This document shows, piece after piece, positions 5,853-10,823 of a stretch of 10,823 nt of DNA. Numbering within the stretch: position 1 is the stretch's first letter; each line of letters starts with the position of its first letter. Origin of the DNA: Thermoplasmata archaeon. GTDB lineage: Archaea > Thermoplasmatota > Thermoplasmata > Lutacidiplasmatales > UBA184. The notes beneath the pieces were generated by a model. The model ran no database searches. It had not been told where the DNA came from and was given only the letters and a program-made list of their open reading frames with translations. The translations under genes were made by a program, and so were the position numbers. The stretch lies in NCBI GenBank assembly GCA_021823085.1, contig JAKAPG010000033.1, positions 1-10,823 of the forward strand, written 5' to 3'.

Positions 5853-6630
5853 ATGGCTCCTTGGGTCCGGTGCGGTATCTCAAGTTCGAGGCGGAACGAA
5901 CGCTCCCATGTCAGGACCTCGTGCGCCGGATCGACCTCGATCGCCCGGCGCGAATCGCCGACCTGAGGTGCGGGCCGGGGACGAGCACGGCCGTGCTTCG
6001 CGAACGGTGGCCCGAGGCGTCCGTGGACAGCGTGGACAGCTCGGAGGAAATGCTGGCCCGTGCGCGCGCCGCGTTCCCGAACGGCCACGGGATCTCCGAC
6101 GATCGAAAGACCTGGGCGCCGGCGCAGCCATACGACATCGTGTTCTCGAACGCGGCCCTCCAGTGGATCCCGGACCACGCACGCCTGATCCCCCGCCTCT
6201 TCCTCTCCGTGGGCCCCGACGGAGCGCTCGCCTTTCCAGGTCCCGATCCACGGCGCGCGGGCCCCGGGATGGCTCGAGGCACTGCGCGAGGTGGTCCGGC
6301 GCGAGCCTTGGGCCCCCCGATTCTCGGACGGGCCGGACGGGACCGAGAGCCTCGGCGGCCGATGCTTACTACGATCTCCTCGCGCCCCGGGCGGCCCGGA
6401 TCGATATGTGGGACACGGAGTACCTGCATGCCCTTCCGAGCCCGGAGGCGATCGTGGAGGGGATGCGGGGAACGGGACTTCGCCCGTGGATAGAGGAGCT
6501 GGACGACGGGCCGGAACGGGCGCGGGTCCTCAAGGAGTGCGAACGCGAGATCGCTTCGAGGTACCCGATGCGCGCGCACAGGAAGGCCCTCTTCCCGTTC
6601 CCCCGTCGATTCGTGATCGCGTACCGGTAG
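5853..6630 (+). pseudogene. tam: Trans-aconitate 2-methyltransferase (tam), frameshifted
   Basis: The remnant of a SAM-dependent class-I methyltransferase of the Tam family, which methylates trans-aconitate. Homologous text is spread over three frames. RYLKFEAERT, motif I, VDSSEEMLARARAAFP and DIVFSNAALQWIPDHARLIPRL run in one frame from about 5870 to 6232. QVPIHGARAPGWLEALREVV through GTESLG follows in the next frame (6237 to about 6356). DAYYDLLAPRAARIDMWDTE to FPFPRRFVIAYR closes in the third (6361-6630). The joins need one extra T in 6233-6235 and one extra base in 6354-6360. A third disruption is probable near 5863-5867: ATG 5853 (MAPW...) reaches VRYLKFE only if one base is restored. 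Motif I reads ADLRCGPGTS, with Arg (AGG, 5966-5968) in place of the first invariant Gly. Without the N-terminal repair a longer start at ATG 5741 or GTG 5870 is possible. Confidence 0.8.
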
Positions 6631-6686
6631 GACGGCGGGGTGTGGGTTCCCATCACCCAAAGTACGGACGCGGCTCTGACCGGACC

Positions 6687-7673
6687 ATGCAGACGCGGCA
6701 GCTCGGACGGAATGGCCCCCGGGTCTCTGCGATCGGACTGGGGTGCATGGGTATGTCACAGTCCTACGGCACTCCGCAGGACGACGAGTCGCTCGCGACC
6801 ATCCACCGGGCGCTCGAGCTCGGCGTGAACTTCCTCGATACCGCCGATGTCTACGGACCGTTCACCAACGAACAGCTGGTCGGCCGGGCCATCCGCGATC
6901 GACGGGAGGGGGTCTTCCTCGCTACGAAATGCGGCCTCAACGTCCATCCCGACACCGGCGGCCCTGCGGTGGACGGCCGCCCGGACTACATCCTCGCGGC
7001 GTGCGACGCGAGCCTCCAGCGTCCCGGCGTGGCGACGATCGATCTGTACTACCTGCATCGCGTCGACCCGCACACCCCGATTGAAGAGAGCGTTCGCGCG
7101 ATGGCCGGACTCGTGAAGCAAGGTAAGATCCGGTACATCGGACTCTCCGAGGTGAGCCCCACGACCCTGCGCCGGGCCCATGCGGTCCACCCGATCACCG
7201 CGGTCCAGAGCGAGTACTCGCTGTGGACGCGCGAGCCCGAGCACGGCATCCTCCCCGTATGCCGCGAGCTCGGGGTCGGTTTCGTACCGTTCAGTCCGCT
7301 TGGACGCGGGTTCCTCACGGGTAAGGTCCGCACGCTCGAGGACATGCCCTCGAACGACTTCCGCCGCGGACTACCGAGGTTCTCGGGCGAGAACCTCGGG
7401 CGGAACCTTGCGATCGTGGATCGACTGGCGATGCTCGCCGCGTCCAAGGGCTGCACGGCCGCTCAGCTCGGCCTCGCGTGGGTCCTCTCCCAGGGACCCG
7501 ACGTCGTGCCGATCCCGGGGACGAAGCGTCGGACGTACCTCGAGGAGAACGTACAAGCGGTGGATCTCAAGCTCACCGCCGCGGATCTGCACGCGATCGA
7601 TGAGGCCGTTCCCGTCGGAGCTGCGGCCGGTGATCGGTATTCCCCCGAGCGGATGGCGACGGTCGATCGGTAA
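6687..7673 (+). CDS. Aldo/keto reductase
   Basis: A 328-residue NADP(H)-dependent oxidoreductase with the (beta/alpha)8 aldo/keto reductase fold. The catalytic tetrad is visible: Asp51 and Tyr56 in FLDTADVYG, Lys81 in LATKCG and His124 in YYLHRVDP. The GKIRYIGLSEVS strand, SEYSLW, VPFSPLGRGFLTG and the cofactor-binding PIPGTKRRTYLEEN near the C-terminus are all in family order. It resembles the AKR13/YajO-like group that reduces aldehydes and ketones, but the substrate is not predictable. The ATG at 6687 gives the standard MQTRQLGRNG start; the reading frame stays open further upstream but that extension overlaps tam text and has no homology to the family. It is intact despite lying between two heavily frameshifted genes, 56 nt after tam and 6 nt before the convergent DUF72 remnant. 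No convincing TATA box was found directly upstream. Confidence 0.93.
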   Translation: MQTRQLGRNGPRVSAIGLGCMGMSQSYGTPQDDESLATIHRALELGVNFLDTADVYGPFTNEQLVGRAIRDRREGVFLATKCGLNVHPDTGGPAVDGRPDYILAACDASLQRPGVATIDLYYLHRVDPHTPIEESVRAMAGLVKQGKIRYIGLSEVSPTTLRRAHAVHPITAVQSEYSLWTREPEHGILPVCRELGVGFVPFSPLGRGFLTGKVRTLEDMPSNDFRRGLPRFSGENLGRNLAIVDRLAMLAASKGCTAAQLGLAWVLSQGPDVVPIPGTKRRTYLEENVQAVDLKLTAADLHAIDEAVPVGAAAGDRYSPERMATVDR

Positions 7674-7679
7674 ACCGTA

Positions 7680-8491
7680 CTATCCGAGACTGCGGGTCGA
7701 GAGGTGCGACGCGGGCGGGAGCCCGAGGATCTGCCGGAACCAATCTGCGGACGCCGGAGCGTAGCCGGGAAGTGGTTGTTGAAGAACGCGAACCCGATCT
7801 CTATCTGGTCCTGGGCCGATCGCATCCGCTCGGCCCACCTCTCCATCTCCGCCGTGCGGTCGACGCGGATATCTCCCCGTGACTCTCCTCCGGAACGGTC
7901 GTGCGGTCGCCAATGAATCGCAGGTGGACGAAGTCGGCCGTGAGTTCGGGCGGGACGTCCAGGTACGTCAGATAGGACCCGGCGAGTGCGAACCGACGGT
8001 CTTCGAGATCGCGGCGGACCCGCTCCCACGTGGATCCGTGGAACCAACCCGCGTCCCGCAATTCGACCGCGTAGCGCAGCGAGGGATCCACCGTCGCGAG
8101 GAGTTCCGCGAGGAACGGGGTGGTTCCGGCCGGGCTTGACCCACGGAGGGATTTGGACCGGCAACGGACCGAGCTTCGGGCCCGGCTCCCGGGCGTGGGA
8201 TTCGAAGTCGGCGATCTTGGCGCGGTCGATCGGTCGCCGAGGGTCGAAGAGCTCGCGCGGGAACTTCATCGCGAAGCGGAAGTCCTCGGGTGTCGCGCGG
8301 GCCCAACGTCGGACGAGATCCGCCCCCGGATCCCGATAGTAGGAAGAGTCGACCTCGGCCGTATCGAAGCGCTGGGCGTAGGCGGCGAGCCGGTCCCCGG
8401 GCGCGAGAACGGGCGGATAGAACCGCCCCCACCAAGACTCGGACGTCCACGACGAACCGCCGATCCGCCACGGGCCGGCACGGCCGGGCAT
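7680..8491 (-). pseudogene. DUF72 family protein, multiply frameshifted
   Basis: The remnant of a DUF72 (YecE-like) TIM-barrel protein of unknown function. Starting at ATG 8491 the frame reads WRIGGSSWTSESWWGRFYPP, DTAEVDSSYYRDP, FRFAMKFPRELF and KLGPLPVQIPPWVKPGRNHP. An extra base in the GGGG run at 8117-8120 then moves it to the frame of FLAELLATVDPSLRYAVELR, LAGSYLTYLDVP and FVHLRFIGD...ESHGE. A lost base near 7871-7876 returns it to DRTAEMERWAERM and EIGFAFFNNHFP. A further lost base near 7763-7768 gives the natural ending GYAPASADWFRQILGLP and the stop at 7680-7682. Every conserved DUF72 block is present in order, so the gene was complete until recently. It converges on the aldo/keto reductase (6 nt between stops) and diverges from the EamA gene. 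Confidence 0.85.
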
Positions 8492-8534
8492 CTCCGTAGA
8501 GGTCGATGGCCCTTTGGGGCGGAGTGACCCAAGT

Positions 8535-8541
8535 CTAAAAT
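8535..8541 (+). promoter_or_regulatory. TATA-like element for the EamA gene
   Basis: CTAAAAT is centred about 29 nt upstream of ATG 8568, consistent with a leaderless or near-leaderless mRNA. It favours that ATG over the TTG at 8514, which lies upstream of this element. Confidence 0.5.
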
Positions 8542-8567
8542 CACGGTCGGTCGCTCGAAGGGCTTCC

Positions 8568-9485
8568 ATGGCGGCGCCCGTGCCCCGGTTCGCATCGCTG
8601 GACGTGGTCCTGCTCGTCGTCCTGGGGATCATCTGGGGCTCGGCGTACGTCTTCATCCGGGAGGGGATCGTTCTCGGAGCCTCGCCGTTCTTCTTCGCGG
8701 CGGTCCGCTACGTGCTGTCGGCCATCGGGTTCGCGCTCCTCGCGGTGCTCCTCCGGGAAAGGCTGCCGAGCCGCCGGGCCCTCGCGATCTCGGCGGGGGT
8801 AGGGGGAATATTCGTGGTCGGCCTCTACGGAGGGTTCCTGTACTGGGGCGAGCAGTACACGACCGGCGCCTACGCCTCGATGCTGTCCACGACCGCCCCG
8901 ATCCTGACGGTCGTGGTCGCGTTCTTCTTCCTTCCGGACGAGCGGCTCAGTGCCCGATCGCTCCTCGGTCTCGCCGTTGGATTCGGCGGTGTCGGCGTCC
9001 TCCTCTACCCTCAGCTCCTCAGCGGCCCGGGAGGGTGGGCCGGCCCGGTCGTCATCATCGGCGCCTTCCTGAGCGCCGCCGTCGGCGCGGTCCTGCTCCG
9101 GCGCTACGGGCTCGGCCGCCAGGGGCTCTATCAGATCGGGGCCCAGTTCGCCGTCGCCGGCGCGATGCTGGGCGTCGCCTCGTTCGCCCTACCCGGCTCC
9201 GATTCGTTCCCCAACACGGCCGGCGTCTGGGAATCGCTCGCCGCGCTCGTCCTTCTCTCCTCCCTCTGCGGGTATTTCATCTATTTTCTCCTGCTCCATC
9301 GTGTCGGTCCGGTGCGCGCGAACGCCGTGACGTACCTGATCCCGCTCTCAGGGATCGGCCTCGGCGCCGGGTTCTTTGGAGAAGCGATCACGCCGGTCGC
9401 GATCGTGGGGTTCGTCATCGTGCTGGTCGGCGTGACGTTCGTCGTCCTGGGCTCGGTCCCATCGCACGCGTCCGCAGGCTCTTAG
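8568..9485 (+). CDS. EamA/DMT-family membrane transporter
   Basis: A 305-residue integral membrane protein with about ten hydrophobic helices in two EamA repeats. The first helix, LLVVLGIIWGSAYVFIREGI, carries the repeat signature (WGS/N..F..), and PFFFAAVRYVLSAIGFALLAVLL is the usual second helix with its Arg. YTTGAYASMLSTTAPILTVVVAFF and DERLSARSLLGLAVGFGGVGVLL are typical of helices 4-5. The second half repeats the pattern, ending FFGEAITPVAIVGFVIVLVGVTFV. Members export metabolites, amino acids or drugs by drug/metabolite-type transport; the substrate is not predictable. The start at ATG 8568 is supported by the TATA-like element at 8535-8541 and by homology length. The gene diverges from the DUF72 remnant and is followed after 24 nt by thpR, so the two may be cotranscribed. 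Confidence 0.93.
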   Translation: MAAPVPRFASLDVVLLVVLGIIWGSAYVFIREGIVLGASPFFFAAVRYVLSAIGFALLAVLLRERLPSRRALAISAGVGGIFVVGLYGGFLYWGEQYTTGAYASMLSTTAPILTVVVAFFFLPDERLSARSLLGLAVGFGGVGVLLYPQLLSGPGGWAGPVVIIGAFLSAAVGAVLLRRYGLGRQGLYQIGAQFAVAGAMLGVASFALPGSDSFPNTAGVWESLAALVLLSSLCGYFIYFLLLHRVGPVRANAVTYLIPLSGIGLGAGFFGEAITPVAIVGFVIVLVGVTFVVLGSVPSHASAGS

Positions 9486-9509
9486 CCCGATGCCGGCGTG
9501 GGCGGCCCC

Positions 9510-10049
9510 ATGCGCCTCTTCTTCGCGATCGACGTTCCGCCCCTGCCCCCATGGGTCCCGGGCGGCCCCGTGACCCCCCGGGCCGTTCCCGAGCACATCA
9601 CCGTCCGGTTCCTGGGGGATGTTTCCGGAGAGAGGTTGGACGAGCTCCGGCGGGCCGGCGTCGAGGCGGTCGAGGGTCTCGCGCCCTTTCCCATCGAGCT
9701 CGCCCCGGTCGGCGCGTTCCCCTCGGACAGATCCCCGCGAGTGGTCTACGTGGCCGCGAGCACCGGAGCCGTCGAGCTCGCCGAGGTCGCGCGTCGCCTG
9801 TCCGACGCCCTGAGCCGCATCGGCATCCCTCCCGATCCGCGCCCGTTCGTTGCTCACGTTACCTGGCGGCGGATCCGGTCGTCGCGCGATCGCGAGCTCG
9901 CCAAGACGCACGTGACCGAGGGACGCATCGAGCCCCCCATCGCGAGCGTGGTGCGCGCACTGCTCCTCAAGGAGAGCGAGCTCGCGCGCGAAGGGGCTTC
10001 GCATCGCACGATCGGTGAGTTCCCTCTCGGGTCGGCCGGATCCGCCTAG
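9510..10049 (+). CDS. thpR: RNA 2',3'-cyclic phosphodiesterase (2'-5' RNA ligase family)
   Basis: A 179-residue member of the 2H phosphoesterase superfamily, which hydrolyses 2',3'-cyclic phosphate RNA ends and can reversibly form 2'-5' linkages. Both active-site H-x-T motifs are present: His29/Thr31 in EHITVRFLGD and His116/Thr118 in VAHVTWRRI. The opening MRLFFAIDVP and the strand SPRVVYVAAS are standard. The first H-x-T lies only 29 residues from the start, whereas in E. coli and Pyrococcus ThpR it lies near residue 40. The segment that normally forms helix alpha-1 is replaced by a short Pro/Gly-rich stretch (10-27). ATG 9510 gives the canonical N-terminus; GTG 9498 would only add four residues. 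The stop overlaps the stop of the converging glyA gene. Confidence 0.9.
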   Translation: MRLFFAIDVPPLPPWVPGGPVTPRAVPEHITVRFLGDVSGERLDELRRAGVEAVEGLAPFPIELAPVGAFPSDRSPRVVYVAASTGAVELAEVARRLSDALSRIGIPPDPRPFVAHVTWRRIRSSRDRELAKTHVTEGRIEPPIASVVRALLLKESELAREGASHRTIGEFPLGSAGSA

Positions 10050-10823
10050 GCCGGGTCGCGGCCCACGAGGTCGTAGTAACGGTACGCCGCTTCGCCGGCC
10101 CCGAAGCAGTACTGGACCGCCGTAAAGCCGGACTTGAGCTGCGCCGCTTCGGCACGGATCTCCTCCGGCGATCGCCCCCGGTGCAGAAGCCCGTCGAAGA
10201 GCTCGGCGATCCGGACCATCTCATGCTCCTTCATCCCCACCCGCGTGACCTCGGGCGAACCCAACCGGATCCCTTGCGGGTGCTTCGGGCTCGCGTCGCC
10301 GGGAAGGAGGTTCTTGTTCGAGATGATCCCGGCATCGGCAAGCTTTTTCGCGACCGACTCTCCACCGCCCTCCTTCGTGACGCGCACGGCGATCGTGTGC
10401 GACTTCGTGAAGCCGAGCCTCTCGGCCAGCACGTCGAAGCCGCGCTCGTGCAGGGCCTCGGCGAGCGCCCGGGCGTTGGCGACCGTCTGGCGCGCGAGAT
10501 CGCGCCCGAACTCAAGGTGCTCGGCGAGGCTGACCGCGAGGGCGGCCATCGTGTGGAGGTGATGGTTGCTCGTCACCCCGGGGAACGCTCCCGAGGTAAG
10601 GTGTTTGGCCGCGTCCGGGTCGAGCCCCTCCCCGAGCAGTATCCCGTGCTGAGGCCCGGGGAGGGTCTTGTGCGTGGAGGCGCTGAGGACCTGGCATCCC
10701 TCGTGCAGCGGGTCCTGGAACTCCCCGCCGCCGATCAGGCCGAGAACGTGGGCGCCGTCGTACCAGCCGCGCGCTCCGATCTCCTCGAGCGTCGGCCGGA
10801 GCTCTTCGATCGGCATCAGATCG
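10046..10823 (-). CDS. glyA: Serine hydroxymethyltransferase, C-terminal part (runs off right edge)
   Basis: A PLP enzyme that interconverts serine and glycine with a tetrahydropterin one-carbon carrier (folate, or methanopterin-type in many archaea). The visible 258 residues start inside the large domain, just before DLMPIEELRPTLEEIGA. The PLP-contacting Asp-x-x-His (YDGAHVLGLIGGG), the Schiff-base lysine in STHKTLPGPQHG and the SGAFPGVTSNHHLHTMAALA loop are all present. They are followed by the small C-terminal domain (ISNKNLLPGD, GIRLGSPEVTRVGM). GPQHG where many bacterial enzymes have GPRGG is in keeping with archaeal-type SHMT. The N-terminal portion and start lie beyond the window. It converges on thpR with a 4-bp stop overlap (CTAG, 10046-10049). 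Link to the glycine/amine chemistry of the first operon is possible but not shown. Confidence 0.95.
   Translation of the reverse strand, partial: DLMPIEELRPTLEEIGARGWYDGAHVLGLIGGGEFQDPLHEGCQVLSASTHKTLPGPQHGILLGEGLDPDAAKHLTSGAFPGVTSNHHLHTMAALAVSLAEHLEFGRDLARQTVANARALAEALHERGFDVLAERLGFTKSHTIAVRVTKEGGGESVAKKLADAGIISNKNLLPGDASPKHPQGIRLGSPEVTRVGMKEHEMVRIAELFDGLLHRGRSPEEIRAEAAQLKSGFTAVQYCFGAGEAAYRYYDLVGRDPA

Noticed and set aside
5908..6630. A 240-codon frame as a gene of its own
   Set aside because: Only its last 90 residues have Tam homology; the first part is out of frame with the conserved methyltransferase motifs, so it is the third segment of the pseudogene.
6291..6686. N-terminal extension of the aldo/keto reductase frame
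   Set aside because: The start of this stretch is the middle frame of the broken tam gene and the rest has no recognisable homology. The reductase starts cleanly at ATG 6687.
7463..8656. A single 397-residue minus-strand protein
   Set aside because: It contains two DUF72 segments separated by out-of-frame text and then runs antisense into the reductase. The DUF72 homology requires switching frames three times.
1..10823. CRISPR array, tRNA, rRNA, insertion sequence or phage genes
   Set aside because: No regularly spaced direct repeats, cloverleaf-like segments, transposase motifs or terminal inverted repeats were seen. The two pseudogenes show single-base shifts rather than insertion breakpoints.

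Overview
This is a GC-rich window, most likely from an archaeon. Several starts (5066, 8568, 4958) have a TATA-like element centred about 27-29 bp upstream and no room for a ribosome-binding site, which is the archaeal leaderless arrangement. The repertoire also fits: an archaeal-type serine hydroxymethyltransferase, a HxlR regulator, a SufR-like regulator and a ThpR phosphodiesterase. A Thermoplasmatota-like lineage is plausible, but the sequence alone does not prove it.

Layout. (1) 1-2681, plus strand: the tail of an HcnB/SoxA-like FAD/[2Fe-2S] alpha subunit, overlapping by GTGA an FAD-dependent amino-acid oxidase/dehydrogenase beta subunit, followed by a glycerate 2-kinase-fold protein whose hallmark catalytic motifs are eroded. 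(2) 2694-3332, minus: an unrecognised protein with two SHOCT-like repeats. It converges on region 1 and diverges from the next gene. (3) 3413-3892, plus: a HxlR regulator preceded by an AT-rich promoter with repeated GTAAC elements. (4) 4044-4958, minus: an AlkA-type DNA glycosylase, diverging from (5) 5066-5722, plus: a SufR-like regulator with a textbook TATA box. (6) 5853-8491: two multiply frameshifted genes, a trans-aconitate methyltransferase (tam) and a DUF72 protein, on either side of an intact aldo/keto reductase. (7) 8568-10049, plus: an EamA exporter and ThpR. (8) 10046-10823, minus: the C-terminal two thirds of serine hydroxymethyltransferase, running off the right edge.

How they work together. 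The clearest functional unit is region 1: a two-subunit flavoprotein dehydrogenase acting on a secondary or primary amine (proline, opine, sarcosine or glycine type) with a probably non-catalytic glycerate-kinase relative. The rest looks like single-gene or two-gene transcription units. I see no rRNA, tRNA, CRISPR array, insertion sequence or phage gene. No gene-free stretch exceeds about 150 bases.
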